From the NCBI GenBank assembly GCA_002309075.1, contig DBWP01000014.1, forward strand, positions 14,984 through 78,983: DNA of 64,000 nt, given 5' to 3'. Positions 31,506-42,074 of the stretch are shown here, in pieces. The position numbers and the translations under genes were made by a program. Positions within the stretch are counted from its first letter, which is position 1. Every line of letters begins with the position of its first letter. This DNA is from Candidatus Saccharibacteria bacterium UBA1235. Lineage in GTDB: Bacteria > Patescibacteriota > Saccharimonadia > Saccharimonadales > Saccharimonadaceae. Under the pieces are notes generated by a model. It saw only the letters and a list, made by a program, of their open reading frames with translations. It ran no database searches and was not told where the DNA came from.

Positions 31506-33110
31506 GTATCCCATATCCGGATTCACCGGTTTCTCTTCTGGAATCATACATACAAGTGCCCCCATTGTAATCGCTGTAGCCGCAATTGACGTTGCATTCT
31601 TCACTGCTTCTTTAGTTACTTTTGCTGGATCAATTACGCCTAATTTCTTAAGATCCATTAAGCCTTTCTCAGGCTCCATGACGTTCACTCCAAATCCGGC
31701 CTTAGCTTTCTCAACTTCCGCGAGCAAAGCTTGCGAATTAAGACCTGCATTCTCCGTAATATGAATAAATGGAGCTTTTAATGCATTCTTAACAATCTTG
31801 GAGCCAGCATCGTCGCTAGATAACCTGTTAGAAAGATTCACGAGCGTTACTCCACCGCCAGCCACAATTCCCTCCGCAAGTGCAGCCTTCGTCGCCGCTA
31901 CTGCATCGTCTACGCGATACTTCTTCTCTTCAATTTCTGTTTCCGTCGCGCCCCCAACTTTAATTACCGCCACTTTGCCAGAAAGTGCCGCAGCTCGTTT
32001 TTCGAATTCCTCACGTTCGTAATCGGTTTTTGCAAGTTTCGCCTGCGCATTGATAAGTTCAATCCTAGCTTCAATCGCGTTCTTATTACCAGCACCTTTT
32101 ATCAATGTTGTTTCATCTTTTGTCGCAATAACCTTCCCAGCCGAACCTAGAACCTCAAGCCCAACCTCTTCGAGTTTTAAGCCTTTGTCAGAAGATACCA
32201 CAGTTGCATCGGTCAAAATCGCGATATCTTCCATAATTTCCTTGCGTCTCTCACCAAAAGACGGCGCTTTAAGAACCAACGAATTAAACACACCCTTCAA
32301 CTTATTAAGGACTAATAACGACAACGCCTCACCCTCAACCTCTTCTGCAACAATCACCAATTCTTTTTGTCCAGCTTGTGCGCATTTCTCAAGAAGCGGC
32401 AAAATATCACTCGCTGCTGAAATTTTTTTATCAGTCACAAGAATGAGTGGTTTATCAAAAACTGCTTCTTGACGGTTAACATCCGTCACGAAAAATGCCG
32501 ACGCAAAGCCTTTATCGTAAGAAAAGCCCTCAACGATTTCCTGTTCCATCGTAAGACCCTGCCCCGCCTCTACCGTCACTACTCCATCTTTGCCGATTTT
32601 CGAAATTACCTCTGCAATCAATTCGCCAATTTCCTTATCACCAGCTGAAATCGTTGCTACTTCTGCTACTCTTTTAGAATCACCCTCGATCTTCTCCGCT
32701 GATTTTTCAATCTCTGCTATAATCTCCGCTCCAGCTTTTTCAATCCCCCTTCGAAGCTCCATCGGATTCATTCCAGCAACAATCAACTTGTTTGCCTCAT
32801 TTAAGATATTGTAAGTCAAAACCGTCACCGTAGTTGTGCCGTCACCTGCAACTTTATTTAATTTCTGTGCTGCAGTTTTAATTAATTTTACACCAACCGC
32901 CTCCCCTAAAGTTTCTTCGTTATTCGGAAGCTCCACGGCCTCAGCCACCGTCACTCCATCGTGTGTAATTACTGGCGCACCATATTCTTTCTCAATTATG
33001 ACATTTTTGCCTTTTGGCCCAAAAGTAACTTTTACTGCATCGTAAAGTTGCTTTGCTCCTGAAAGTATTTTTTCTCGCGCTTCTGCTTCATAAAAAATCT
33101 TTTTTGCCAT
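31503..33110 (-). CDS. groEL: chaperonin GroEL (60 kDa)
   Basis: 535 residues with all domain landmarks: VTFGPKGKNVIIEKEYGAPV and DGTTTVTVL in the equatorial ATP site, an apical domain with VEGFSYDKGFAS, and an AGGGVTLVNL return segment. It forms the tetradecameric folding chamber with GroES. The C-terminus (MIPEEKPVNPDMGY) ends without the flexible GGM repeats seen in many bacteria. It is 3 bp downstream of groES in one operon controlled by CIRCE. Confidence 0.97.
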   Translation of the reverse strand: MAKKIFYEAEAREKILSGAKQLYDAVKVTFGPKGKNVIIEKEYGAPVITHDGVTVAEAVELPNNEETLGEAVGVKLIKTAAQKLNKVAGDGTTTVTVLTYNILNEANKLIVAGMNPMELRRGIEKAGAEIIAEIEKSAEKIEGDSKRVAEVATISAGDKEIGELIAEVISKIGKDGVVTVEAGQGLTMEQEIVEGFSYDKGFASAFFVTDVNRQEAVFDKPLILVTDKKISAASDILPLLEKCAQAGQKELVIVAEEVEGEALSLLVLNKLKGVFNSLVLKAPSFGERRKEIMEDIAILTDATVVSSDKGLKLEEVGLEVLGSAGKVIATKDETTLIKGAGNKNAIEARIELINAQAKLAKTDYEREEFEKRAAALSGKVAVIKVGGATETEIEEKKYRVDDAVAATKAALAEGIVAGGGVTLVNLSNRLSSDDAGSKIVKNALKAPFIHITENAGLNSQALLAEVEKAKAGFGVNVMEPEKGLMDLKKLGVIDPAKVTKEAVKNATSIAATAITMGALVCMIPEEKPVNPDMGY

Positions 33111-33113
33111 ATT

Positions 33114-33368
33114 TTATAATGTCGCTAAGACATCCTCCTCTTTTAAAATGATATAATCTTTATCATCCATTTTTATCTCGGTGGTTGAAAATTCTTTATA
33201 GATAATCTTGTCGCCTTTTTTCACGCTCTTCACGTCTGGCCCCACCGACTCCACCAACGCATAGGCTGGTTTTTCTTTAGCTTCGCCAAGTAAAATTCCA
33301 GATTTAGTCTTCTCTAGTGGTTTCTCCACTACCGCCACTATACGATCTTTTAACGGTTTTAAAGCCAT
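33114..33368 (-). CDS. groES: co-chaperonin GroES (10 kDa)
   Basis: 84 residues. Core motifs are LKPLKDRIVAVVEK, SGILLGEAKEKP (the mobile GroEL-binding loop region), VESVGPDVKSVKKGDKIIYKE and the terminal LKEEDVLATL. It is shorter than the usual 95 residues because the mobile loop is trimmed. The start has a Shine-Dalgarno AAGGAG. First gene of the groESL operon. Confidence 0.96.
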   Translation of the reverse strand: MALKPLKDRIVAVVEKPLEKTKSGILLGEAKEKPAYALVESVGPDVKSVKKGDKIIYKEFSTTEIKMDDKDYIILKEEDVLATL

Positions 33369-33391
33369 AATTAATCTCCTTTTCTACCCCT

Positions 33392-33419
33392 ATTATAACA
33401 CAATAATTAGCACTGTAAA
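33392..33419 (-). promoter_or_regulatory. groESL promoter
   Basis: On the minus strand, -35 TTTACA (complement of 33414-33419), a 16-bp spacer and -10 TATAAT (complement of 33392-33397). The CIRCE element overlaps the -35. Confidence 0.75.
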
Positions 33420-33433
33420 GCCCCGAGTGCTAG
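33407..33433. promoter_or_regulatory. CIRCE operator of groESL
   Basis: TTAGCACTG-N9-GAGTGCTAG, two mismatches to the CIRCE consensus arms. It begins one base beyond the stop codon of the TetR-like gene. Confidence 0.93.
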
Positions 33434-34012
33434 TTATTTATCCAGCAGGGGTGCCAACCTAATTCTAGACGTATCCGTAAGATACATTATCTCCGACAAA
33501 AGCAATTCTATTTCGTCTTCGGGAAACCCACTCCGCCCCCATTTTTCTATCAAGCCTGCAATTTCGCTTACGTAAACACCGAAGATCTTCTTTGAATTTT
33601 TTGGTAATCTAGCATGATTAACAATTTTTTCTTCCATCGCAATAATCATATTGTCTACCAAAATTCTTCTCTCATTTTTAATTAACATATTAAAAACTTC
33701 CTTTTCCTGAATCATGAAAAGCAACATTTTTAAATATAATCTTTTCAAGCTCATATTCTTATCCTTTAAAGATTTTTTTAATATCTTTTTATATTTTTTA
33801 AGAATGTATTTTTCATAATCCGGCAAAATCTCCCTTAACGTTTTATGATGAGAATAAATTGTCGAACGCGCTACCCCAATTTTCCTCGCAATCTCCTTTA
33901 CACAAAAACTACAACTTTTTCCATTAAAAAAGACCTTAAGAATTGCTTCTTCGGTCCTCCTAAAGCCTTTATGTCGCATTCTTTCTTCAGTTAAGCCCAC
34001 GCGTTTTCGCAT
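33434..34012 (-). CDS. TetR-like transcriptional regulator
   Basis: 192 residues with an N-terminal helix-turn-helix (CVKEIARKIGVARSTIYSHH, about residues 37-56) of TetR type. An all-helical C-terminal domain follows, with a Lys-rich stretch (LKKYKKILKKSLKDK) unusual for ligand-binding TetR domains. It probably regulates a nearby operon or itself. It follows the methyltransferase gene by 4 bp and shares its Shine-Dalgarno region, so the two are co-transcribed. It is not HrcA. Target genes unknown. Confidence 0.72.
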   Translation of the reverse strand: MRKRVGLTEERMRHKGFRRTEEAILKVFFNGKSCSFCVKEIARKIGVARSTIYSHHKTLREILPDYEKYILKKYKKILKKSLKDKNMSLKRLYLKMLLFMIQEKEVFNMLIKNERRILVDNMIIAMEEKIVNHARLPKNSKKIFGVYVSEIAGLIEKWGRSGFPEDEIELLLSEIMYLTDTSRIRLAPLLDK

Positions 34013-34016
34013 TTTT

Positions 34017-34595
34017 TTACCTCAATTTTATAATTGCCATACTTTTAAAAATTTCTATTTTCAATTTCTTATCCATATTCCATTCATCAACTGCTTTCGC
34101 AACCCCCGGCAAAGCCGGATTTGCAAAATCATGTATTATTATTACTCCATCTTTAACCATTTTATTTTCAACTAATTTAAGTGATTCTAAAATCGACTCA
34201 TAAAAATCTCCGTCCAAAAAAGCAAAACTAATTTTTTCTGGCAGATCATTAAAGCTAAGCTCCTTGAACCAAGCTTTTTTAATGACTGGAACTGGCAAAT
34301 TCGCCCTAAGAAATCTTTGTTTCACTTCTCTTTTCGTTACAAATAACTCCTTTGCCTTAAAATCTTTTCCAATAATCGATTCGTCTTCCCCGCTCTTTTC
34401 CGGTAACCCCTCAAAAGAATCATAAATAAAAAGTCGTTTGTTTGTACCTATTAAAATTTCTGCAAGAAGTAACGACGTATCACCTTTATAACATCCCATT
34501 TCCACAAAATCGCCATCACGTAAAATTCCTTCCCGTGCAATTTCTAAAATTTTTGCAGTTTCTATTTCTGAGACTTGGTCATTTTTAAATGCCAT
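34017..34595 (-). CDS. TylF-like SAM-dependent methyltransferase
   Basis: 192 residues. The SAM-binding motif VEMGCYKGDTSLLLAE (about residues 31-46), then RLFIYDSFEGLPEKSGEDE and FAFLDGDFYESILESLKLVE, match the macrocin-O-methyltransferase (TylF) superfamily, where the Asp residues bind a metal ion. It probably methylates a sugar hydroxyl or other small molecule, perhaps in surface glycan assembly. Promoter TGA-TATAAT on the minus strand (34639-34647), with a Shine-Dalgarno AAGAAGG. Substrate unknown. Confidence 0.75.
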   Translation of the reverse strand: MAFKNDQVSEIETAKILEIAREGILRDGDFVEMGCYKGDTSLLLAEILIGTNKRLFIYDSFEGLPEKSGEDESIIGKDFKAKELFVTKREVKQRFLRANLPVPVIKKAWFKELSFNDLPEKISFAFLDGDFYESILESLKLVENKMVKDGVIIIHDFANPALPGVAKAVDEWNMDKKLKIEIFKSMAIIKLR

Positions 34596-34651
34596 TGACT
34601 AATTCGTCCGCCTTCTTAATCAAATATTTCTTTTTTAAATTATATCATAAT

Positions 34652-37531
34652 CTAAATTGATCGCGCTAAATACTCGCCAGTTGGTGTTTTGCGACGCTTC
34701 GCCAAATCTTCTGGAGTTCCTTCATCACAAACCAAACCACCTTTAAGACCACCTTCTGGTCCCATATCAATCACCCAATCTGCCGATTTTATCACATGCA
34801 AATTATGTTCAATAATTATCATTGAATTTCCGCCATCCACCAATTTATTCAAAATCGTAAGCAATCTTTTTACGTCATCCGTATGAAGACCAGTCGTTGG
34901 CTCATCTAAAATATACAAAGTTTTTCCTGTTGAACGCCGAGCAAGCTCAGTTGCAAGTTTAATTCTCTGCGCTTCGCCACCGCTAAACGTTGTTGCTGGC
35001 TGCCCCAAACGAATATATCCCAAACCAACTTCTTGAATAGTCTTAAGTTTTGTTGCAATCGATGGAATATTCCCAAAAAATTCCACCGCTTCATCAATTG
35101 TCATATTAAGAACTTCTGAGATATCTTTACCCTTATATTTAATTTCAAGCGCTTCATGATTATATCGTTTTCCATGACATTTCGGGCAAGTCACATAGAC
35201 ATCCGGCAAGAAATGCATCTCAATTTTGTTTACACCATCACCTTGACAGTGCTCACATCTTCCGCCTTTTACATTAAACGAAAATCTTCCAGCCTTATAA
35301 CCTCTAAGCTCTGCTTCTGGCTGCATCGCAAATAATTCTCGAATTTGATTAAATACTCCCGTATAAGTCGCTGGATTACTCCTTGGGGTTCGTCCAATTG
35401 GCGATTGATCAATCACAATAGCTTTATTAATTTTTTCAATTCCATCAATTCTCTCATGTGTTCCTGAAACTGTTTGTGCTCTATGTAATCTCGCTAAAAG
35501 TTCATTTGCTAATATATTGTTCACCAATGTCGATTTTCCAGATCCAGATACGCCAGAAACCACAGTCATCACGCCAAGCGGAAAATGCACATCAATATTT
35601 TTCAAATTATTTTCGCGTGCGCCAACTACGACCAACTCGTGATCCTTTCGGATTTTACGACGCTTCTTCGGAACTTCAATCTTTTTTGCCCCAGATAGAT
35701 ATTGTCCTGTAATTGAATTTGGATTTTCTGCAACTTCTTTCGGCGTTCCCGCCGCAATCAAACGTCCACCATTTACACCCGCGCCTGGACCAATATCTAT
35801 AATATAATCACTCGCCCACATCGTATCTTCGTCATGCTCTACAACTAAAACTGTATTTTTAAGATCACGTAAATGTTTTAGAGTTGCAATTAATTTATCA
35901 TTATCTCTTTGGTGCAAACCAATCGACGGTTCATCAAGAACATATAAAACCCCAGTAAGGCCAGAGCCAATTTGTGTAGCAAGTCTAATTCTCTGCGCTT
36001 CGCCACCCGATAATGTATTCGCTGCTCTCCCAAGCTCAAGATAGCCAAGCCCCACATCCTGCATGAATTTTACACGCTCTCGAATTTCTTTCAAAATTGG
36101 TTTTGCGATCATCTCTTCCGATTCCGAGAAACCTAAATCCTGATTCAAAAATTCCAATGTTGCATCAACATCTAAATTGCACATATCCATAATATTTAAA
36201 TCATGCACCGTAACCGCAAGCACAGCTGGCTTTAATCTCGCGCCATGACAAGTTTGGCATTCTTTTACTCGCATAAATCTTTCGATATCACGTTTCATGA
36301 AATCTGAAATTTTTGGATCATTATATCGCCTCTCCAAAGTCGGAATTACACCCTCATAAGTAGTTTCATAAACTGTCCCATCCGCGAATCTCCCTGAACC
36401 CGAAATTTTCATCTCATATTTCTCGTCACCCGTACCATACAAAATCAAATGTCGAATTTCTTCTGATAATTCACCAATCGGAGTATAAATATTAAAGCCG
36501 TGTTTAACTCCCACTACGGACAATCTTTTTAGCCACCATGAATCTTGTTGCACGCGGTTAAATGGTCGAATTCCACCTTCCGCAATCGTTAAGTTTTTGT
36601 TAAAAACTAGTTCTGGGTCTACCACCATCCTTGAACCAAGTCCCGTACAGGTCGGACATGCACCTTCTGGAGCGTTAAATGAGAATAACCTCGGCGTAAG
36701 TTCTGGAATTAATTCATCTGGATGGTCTGGGCACGCATATCTTTGCGAATAAGTTAGAATCTCAGTATTCTCTGCCTTTAATTTGTTCTCTCCTACCGCA
36801 GTAGTTGTATCGTTAATTTTAAGAAGCTTAATAATGCCTTGACCCAAATCCAATGCCTGCTCAATTGATCCAGAAATTCTTGAGTAAAGTTCTGGTGAAA
36901 GTACAAAACGGTCTACAACGATCTCGATATCATGTCTTTCGTTTTTATTTAATTCAGGAAATTCATCCAATGCATAAATAATTCCATCGACTCTTACGCG
37001 CGAAAATCCTTTTGCAGTATACTGTTCTGGAATATGTAAAAATTCACCTTTTTTTGACGACACAATCGGCGCGAGTAACATCAATTTTGAACCAAGCGGC
37101 AATTTCATGACTTCGTTTACAATATCTTCTGCCGAACGTCTCGAAACTTGCTTTTTACAAATTGGACAGTGCGGAACTCCTACTCGCGCGAACAAAAGCC
37201 GTAGATAATCATAAACTTCCGTTACAGTTGCAACCGTAGAGCGTGGATTTCTTGATGTTGATTTCTGATCAATCGAAATCGCCGGAGATAATCCCGTTAT
37301 AGAATCCACATCCGGCTTATCCATCACACCTAAAAACATTCTCGCATAAGAACTCAAAGACTCCACATATCGTCTTTGCCCTTCCGCATAAATCGTATCA
37401 AAAGCTAGACTAGATTTTCCTGAACCAGATAAACCAGTGATAATTACCAATTTATCTCGCGGGATATCTACGTCTAAATTGTGCAAATTATTTTGTCTTG
37501 CACCTCTTACGCGAATAAAATTCTCATCCAT
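34652..37531 (-). CDS. uvrA: UvrABC excinuclease subunit A
   Basis: 959 residues, full length for UvrA, the DNA-damage sensor of nucleotide excision repair. Two ABC ATPase halves are visible: Walker [15 protein letters not shown] (near residue 33) and [13 protein letters not shown] (near 660), with signature [12 protein letters not shown] and [12 protein letters not shown]. Zinc-binding [15 protein letters not shown] and [17 protein letters not shown] modules are kept. TG-TATAAT lies 10 nt before the start. It is an independent unit; uvrB and uvrC are not in the window. Confidence 0.98.
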   Translation of the reverse strand: MDENFIRVRGARQNNLHNLDVDIPRDKLVIITGLSGSGKSSLAFDTIYAEGQRRYVESLSSYARMFLGVMDKPDVDSITGLSPAISIDQKSTSRNPRSTVATVTEVYDYLRLLFARVGVPHCPICKKQVSRRSAEDIVNEVMKLPLGSKLMLLAPIVSSKKGEFLHIPEQYTAKGFSRVRVDGIIYALDEFPELNKNERHDIEIVVDRFVLSPELYSRISGSIEQALDLGQGIIKLLKINDTTTAVGENKLKAENTEILTYSQRYACPDHPDELIPELTPRLFSFNAPEGACPTCTGLGSRMVVDPELVFNKNLTIAEGGIRPFNRVQQDSWWLKRLSVVGVKHGFNIYTPIGELSEEIRHLILYGTGDEKYEMKISGSGRFADGTVYETTYEGVIPTLERRYNDPKISDFMKRDIERFMRVKECQTCHGARLKPAVLAVTVHDLNIMDMCNLDVDATLEFLNQDLGFSESEEMIAKPILKEIRERVKFMQDVGLGYLELGRAANTLSGGEAQRIRLATQIGSGLTGVLYVLDEPSIGLHQRDNDKLIATLKHLRDLKNTVLVVEHDEDTMWASDYIIDIGPGAGVNGGRLIAAGTPKEVAENPNSITGQYLSGAKKIEVPKKRRKIRKDHELVVVGARENNLKNIDVHFPLGVMTVVSGVSGSGKSTLVNNILANELLARLHRAQTVSGTHERIDGIEKINKAIVIDQSPIGRTPRSNPATYTGVFNQIRELFAMQPEAELRGYKAGRFSFNVKGGRCEHCQGDGVNKIEMHFLPDVYVTCPKCHGKRYNHEALEIKYKGKDISEVLNMTIDEAVEFFGNIPSIATKLKTIQEVGLGYIRLGQPATTFSGGEAQRIKLATELARRSTGKTLYILDEPTTGLHTDDVKRLLTILNKLVDGGNSMIIIEHNLHVIKSADWVIDMGPEGGLKGGLVCDEGTPEDLAKRRKTPTGEYLARSI

Positions 37532-37590
37532 AAACGTAAATATTATACACTAAAAGTCAATTTTTGTCCACCCACAACCCCCTTTTAATC

Positions 37591-39144
37591 CTATTTACTT
37601 TCATGGTATTCTTTTTCAGTATTTACATCCCAAATATTCGACTTATCTGTTTCGCCACTCATTATATTTTTCACAGTTTCAAATGACGTACACATAGAGT
37701 GATCTAAGTTATTATATCGATGCTGTCCATTTCGACCAACACAATAAAGATTTGGTATTTTATCAAGGTACTCTCGTACTTTATCAATCTCGCTATAAGT
37801 ATCAAAATATGCCGGATAGGCCTTCTTTACTCTTTCCACATGAAAGTCCAACGCATCATCTTCTTTTTCAAGCACACCAATCTTCACCATCTCAGCAATC
37901 GCCATCTTCGCAAAATCCTTATCTTCCATCGACCATAGATCATCGCCTTTGTTACAGAAATACTCTAGCCCTACCCACACAGTCTTTTTCACGTCTTTTA
38001 CGAGATATGGAGACCAGTTGTTGAAAATTTGGAATCGCCCCATTTTTACACTTTTATCGTGTACATACACCCAGTTATCTGGCACTATATTATTATATGT
38101 TTTAATATCGGTCTCGTTTTTAAGCGCCAACTTCGGACTCAAAACTCCAACCGTCATATAATCACGATACGGTAATCCTGACGCAATCTTTGCAATTTTC
38201 GTCGGAACGTCATCCATCGCCTCTACTAAATCTTTTATCGGCATCGACGAAATCACATAATCGCCACTAAGTTTTACTTTTTTGCCATCTTTCTCATATA
38301 CTACGCCAGTCGCTTTATTTTTCGCATTCTTTTTTACTCCTATAACCTTAGCGCCAGTAATAATCTCTCCGCCTTTTTTCTTAATCTCTTTTGCTGTAAT
38401 TTCCCAAAGTTGCCCCGGCCCTAATTTCGGATATGCAAACTCCTCAATTAATGAAGTTTCAACTTTGCGATTATCGCCCTTAAAGGTCTTCCCAAAAATA
38501 TCTTTAAGAATTGCCATAATAGAAAGCCCTTTTACTCGCTGCGCACCCCATTCTGGCGAAATATCTCGCGGATGTCTCCCCCATAAATTCTCTGTATAAT
38601 TTTCAAAAAACATCGAATATAATTTTTTACCGAACCGATTGACATAAAAATCTTCAAGCGATTTTTCTGGCCTCTTATGTACTGCGCTCTTTAAATAACT
38701 GCATCCTACTACAAAAGTAGTTCCAATTCCCATGTTTTTAATAGTTGACGCCTTTAAAGATACTGGGTAATCGAAAAATTTTTGATTGAAGAAAATTCTA
38801 GACAAACGATTTCGCCTTAGCATCACCCGATCCGTATTTTTTGGATCCGGTCCACCTTTTACTACTGTAGAATTACGACCAAGGTCTATATCATCTTGAG
38901 GTTTTTTACCTTGAGTCGGCATCATTTTTTCCCACCATTCGTTTACTTCAGGCACTTTTGAAAAGAACCGATGTCCGCCCATATCCATTCGGTTACCTTT
39001 ATAATTTACTGTTTTAGAAATACCGCCCATCGCCTCCGACTCTTCCAAAACTACTACCTCAAAATCATCGGATTTATCTAAAAGCTCGTATGCTGCCGTT
39101 AATCCAGCTGGCCCCGCACCAATCACGACCACTCTTTTTTTCAT
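37591..39144 (-). CDS. FAD-dependent amine-oxidase-type oxidoreductase (UDP-galactopyranose mutase-like)
   Basis: 517 residues. N-terminal FAD-binding [18 protein letters not shown], the GG-motif [13 protein letters not shown], and C-terminal [18 protein letters not shown] are shared by the protoporphyrinogen-oxidase/UGM-like family. Such proteins in surface-sugar loci often modify nucleotide sugars or lipid-linked glycans. It borders the glycan locus and is divergent from the DUF6020 gene. Start at 39144: the second of two adjacent ATGs, with GGAG 5 nt upstream. Exact substrate unknown. Confidence 0.8.
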   Translation of the reverse strand: MKKRVVVIGAGPAGLTAAYELLDKSDDFEVVVLEESEAMGGISKTVNYKGNRMDMGGHRFFSKVPEVNEWWEKMMPTQGKKPQDDIDLGRNSTVVKGGPDPKNTDRVMLRRNRLSRIFFNQKFFDYPVSLKASTIKNMGIGTTFVVGCSYLKSAVHKRPEKSLEDFYVNRFGKKLYSMFFENYTENLWGRHPRDISPEWGAQRVKGLSIMAILKDIFGKTFKGDNRKVETSLIEEFAYPKLGPGQLWEITAKEIKKKGGEIITGAKVIGVKKNAKNKATGVVYEKDGKKVKLSGDYVISSMPIKDLVEAMDDVPTKIAKIASGLPYRDYMTVGVLSPKLALKNETDIKTYNNIVPDNWVYVHDKSVKMGRFQIFNNWSPYLVKDVKKTVWVGLEYFCNKGDDLWSMEDKDFAKMAIAEMVKIGVLEKEDDALDFHVERVKKAYPAYFDTYSEIDKVREYLDKIPNLYCVGRNGQHRYNNLDHSMCTSFETVKNIMSGETDKSNIWDVNTEKEYHESK

Positions 39145-39196
39145 CATTTCTCCAATCAATGATCTTATTACATTTACAATAATTGTATCATAAAAA

Positions 39197-39205
39197 TGGT
39201 ATAAT
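39197..39205 (+). promoter_or_regulatory. extended -10 promoter, leaderless type
   Basis: TGG-TATAAT ends 7 nt before the ATG at 39213. This places the start there, not at 39183. Confidence 0.75.
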
Positions 39206-39212
39206 AATACCT

Positions 39213-40799
39213 ATGAAAGCCAAAAATATAGCGAAGACTAGACAGCCTAATCAATTTCTACTCACCTTCTATATTGGCACTATTTCTAATATATCCATCT
39301 TCCTGCTTACCTCTAATTATTTATCCGGCGTAGCTTCCGCTATTGGGTTTATTTTTCTATCTATTATTATATATATACTATCTTTTTTCCTTTCCGGAAT
39401 CATTATTAAGAAAACTCAAAAAATTTCAATCAAAAGTCCAGCAGTTCTAACAAGAAAAAAATATCTCCAGATTTTCAGTCTCTTTTTCTTTATCAGTTTC
39501 CTAATCGCTTTCTTATGGTTTCTCGCCTATAATCCCGGCGGTTTTTCGCCGGACTCAGTCAACCAATACACTCAAGCTATCTCCGGCAACTATAATGATT
39601 GGCACCCAGTCCTCCATACTCTCCTCTTCTTCACTGTCCCTATTTCTATCTTTCACAATATTGCCGCTATCGTTATTTACCAAATCATCTTTTTCTCATT
39701 GGCGGTAGCCTATACTGCTACTACTATTTATGAAGTTGCTGGTAAAAAATGGAGTATTATTTCTTTTGTCTTTATTACCCTTAATCCTTGGGCGCTCAAT
39801 CAACTCATGTTCCCATGGAAAGATATTGCTTTTGGTATAGCTGCTCTTCTAGTCTCTACTATTACCCTTAAGATTTATGTAACTAAAGGTACCTGGGCTA
39901 AAAAAATCTCACATCTTATTTTTCTCGCCGTCGCAATCATTTTTGCTGCTATTTTCCGCCATAATGGTATTCTTTTCGCCGTTCCGGCTATCATTGGTCT
40001 TTTCTTCTTTATGGATCGCAAAAATTGGCTTATCTTTTTCGGTATTTCCGCCAGCCTCTTTTTCGTCATTAAGGTTCCTCTCTACTCAACTTTAAATGTG
40101 ACTCAGCCAGGTCACCGCGTTTGCGAAACGGTCGGTGTGCCTATGACAATACTAGCTAATGTTGCGAAAGAAAATCCATCTAGCCTCGATGAAGAAGCTA
40201 AAAATTTCTTATATTCTGTTGCTCCAGCCGAAGAATACAAAAAAAATTACAAGGTTGGCAATTTCAACTCTATTAAATTTACTAGCAATATTTCCGCCAT
40301 CGATGAAGCTGGCGCTTTCAACGTCCTAAAATACACCGCAAACGCATTTGTAAATTCTCCTCGCGCTAGTCTTACTGCATTCTTAAAAATAACTAGCACA
40401 ACCTACGCGGTGGATGGCTCCGCTCTCCCTTATTGGGGGACTCCAGGCATTGCCAACAACCCTTATGACTTCAAACCGCAAAATAACGAAATCATAAAAT
40501 CTGGTGCCAAAATCTATTTCACTATTTTCAATAATTCTATTTTAAAATATACCGGTTTTATTGGATTCTCTATTCTTGTTATCATCATTGCTGCACTTAG
40601 TAAAAACCGCTGGAAAAACGGTGGCTGGAAAAAGATGTTGCTTATTTCGCCAATCCTTTTCTATGATTTCGGCACCATGTTACTTCTCACCGGCCCAGAA
40701 GCCCGTTTCTTCTACGCTAACCTTATCTCATTCCCAGTTATTACTATTCTCGCATTAAAAACTTTCCCTAAAATCAACAAAAAGGTTTCAAAAAAATGA
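39213..40799 (+). CDS. DUF6020 polytopic membrane protein
   Basis: 528 residues with about ten to twelve membrane helices and the DUF6020 motif region NPGGFSPDSVNQYTQAISG, followed by NDWHPVLHTLLFF. The family resembles integral membrane glycosyl- or lipid-glycan transferases of the GT-C type, with a long extracytoplasmic loop (here about residues 290-400). It begins an operon with GtrA-like and GT2 genes and overlaps the next gene by 4 nt, so it probably adds or moves sugars outside the membrane. Function is inferred. Confidence 0.82.
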   Translation: MKAKNIAKTRQPNQFLLTFYIGTISNISIFLLTSNYLSGVASAIGFIFLSIIIYILSFFLSGIIIKKTQKISIKSPAVLTRKKYLQIFSLFFFISFLIAFLWFLAYNPGGFSPDSVNQYTQAISGNYNDWHPVLHTLLFFTVPISIFHNIAAIVIYQIIFFSLAVAYTATTIYEVAGKKWSIISFVFITLNPWALNQLMFPWKDIAFGIAALLVSTITLKIYVTKGTWAKKISHLIFLAVAIIFAAIFRHNGILFAVPAIIGLFFFMDRKNWLIFFGISASLFFVIKVPLYSTLNVTQPGHRVCETVGVPMTILANVAKENPSSLDEEAKNFLYSVAPAEEYKKNYKVGNFNSIKFTSNISAIDEAGAFNVLKYTANAFVNSPRASLTAFLKITSTTYAVDGSALPYWGTPGIANNPYDFKPQNNEIIKSGAKIYFTIFNNSILKYTGFIGFSILVIIIAALSKNRWKNGGWKKMLLISPILFYDFGTMLLLTGPEARFFYANLISFPVITILALKTFPKINKKVSKK

Positions 40800-41257
40800 A
40801 AACACATCGCGCTAGTAAATATATTTCCATTGGGATCTTCCTTACCCTTTTTAATTTCGGCGTTTACACATTAATTGCCCGCATCATTATAAATAATAAC
40901 GATCTGCTTTGGTTGTCTAACCTTATTTCGACCCTAATTACCACTGCCCTTGCCTATCTTATGCATTCCAAAATTACTTGGAAAGAACGCAACCCTGGAC
41001 GCTTAGGAGTTTACAAATTCTTCGTCTGGAATCTCATCCTCGCCCTTATTATTAGTCCTTTCCTGACTTGGGTTTTTAGCCTCATAACTCCTATTTATGA
41101 TTTTGCTTTCAGCATTTCATCTAGCCTCAACTTTCCTTTTGATTATGATTTCATCCAAAGCACCGGCGCTTTTGGTTTTACCGCGCTTATTACTATGATT
41201 TTAAATTTCCTCTTTTATGATAAAATCGTTTTCGGAAAGGAAAAAGATGCAAAGTAA
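40796..41257 (+). CDS. GtrA-family membrane protein
   Basis: 153 residues with four membrane helices, the GtrA pattern: SKYISIGIFLTLFNFGVYTL at the start, a YLMHSKITW motif between helices two and three, and a basic C-terminus. GtrA proteins help move undecaprenyl-linked sugars across the membrane. It lies between DUF6020 and a GT2 gene, with 4-nt and 11-nt overlaps, a typical flippase/transferase arrangement. Confidence 0.88.
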   Translation: MKTHRASKYISIGIFLTLFNFGVYTLIARIIINNNDLLWLSNLISTLITTALAYLMHSKITWKERNPGRLGVYKFFVWNLILALIISPFLTWVFSLITPIYDFAFSISSSLNFPFDYDFIQSTGAFGFTALITMILNFLFYDKIVFGKEKDAK

Positions 41258-42074
41258 AGTTTCAATCATTGTCCCTATTTATAACACTGAAAAATATCTT
41301 AAAACATGCCTGGACTCTATCGTAAACCAAACCTATAAAAACCTTGAGGTCATTCTGGTTGACGACGGCTCTACAGATAACTCCGGTAAAATTATTGACG
41401 AATACGCCAAAAAGGATTCTCGCATAAAAGCTATTCATCAAAAAAACGCCGGCCAATCTGCCGCTAGAAATATTGGTCTTAAAAAAGCAACTGGTGATTT
41501 TATTAGTTTTATCGATAGCGACGATAGAGTTGATAAAGACTTTATTTCCGAGCTTCTAGCCCCATATCAAAATGGCAATACTTCTATCACAGTCTGCGGC
41601 CGCCATTATGAAATGCTTCGTCAAAAATATCGCAAAACTGTCTTTATTTCTTATATTCGTCCACGCAGAAAACATGAATCAAAAAAAGCATACATACTTT
41701 TTCTTATGACTATTGACGGACGTATGTATTCTGCAATCGATAAAATTTTTCGCGCCGATATTGCAAAAAAAATTAAATTCAATGAGTCCATTAATTTTTC
41801 AGAAGATACTAATTATGTATTAGACTATCTTAAAAAAGCTCCTGGAGAAATTAAATTCGTCCTTAAACCGCTCTATATATATAATTATGGAACCGAAGGT
41901 AGCACTATCAAAAAATCTTCCATTATCTGGAGTAACTGGCAAGCTGCCTACAAAAACCTAAAATCTTGGCTCGGCCCTCAGCCTAGCCTAAGAGAACGTT
42001 TTTGGCTTCACGCCGTTCATCTTCGCTGGCGCGTTTCTTATGTTCGTTCAAAACGACGCGCCGCTAGAGGCTAG
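41247..42074 (+). CDS. glycosyltransferase family 2
   Basis: 275 residues. The GT2 core is clear: VSIIVPIYNTEKYLKTCLDS, NLEVILVDDGSTDNSG, AGQSAARNIGLKKATGDFI and the metal-binding SFIDSDD. It transfers a sugar from a nucleotide- or lipid-linked donor on the cytoplasmic side. Start at 41247 with Shine-Dalgarno AAAGG inside the end of the GtrA gene; an in-frame ATG at 41217 is too far from it. The C-terminus is basic and may bind the membrane. It overlaps the convergent CotH gene by 11 nt. Confidence 0.92.
   Translation: MQSKVSIIVPIYNTEKYLKTCLDSIVNQTYKNLEVILVDDGSTDNSGKIIDEYAKKDSRIKAIHQKNAGQSAARNIGLKKATGDFISFIDSDDRVDKDFISELLAPYQNGNTSITVCGRHYEMLRQKYRKTVFISYIRPRRKHESKKAYILFLMTIDGRMYSAIDKIFRADIAKKIKFNESINFSEDTNYVLDYLKKAPGEIKFVLKPLYIYNYGTEGSTIKKSSIIWSNWQAAYKNLKSWLGPQPSLRERFWLHAVHLRWRVSYVRSKRRAARG

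Noticed and set aside
33434..34012. The regulator next to the groESL CIRCE as HrcA
   Set aside because: The helix-turn-helix is TetR type, and the usual HrcA winged helix and dimerisation domains are not seen.
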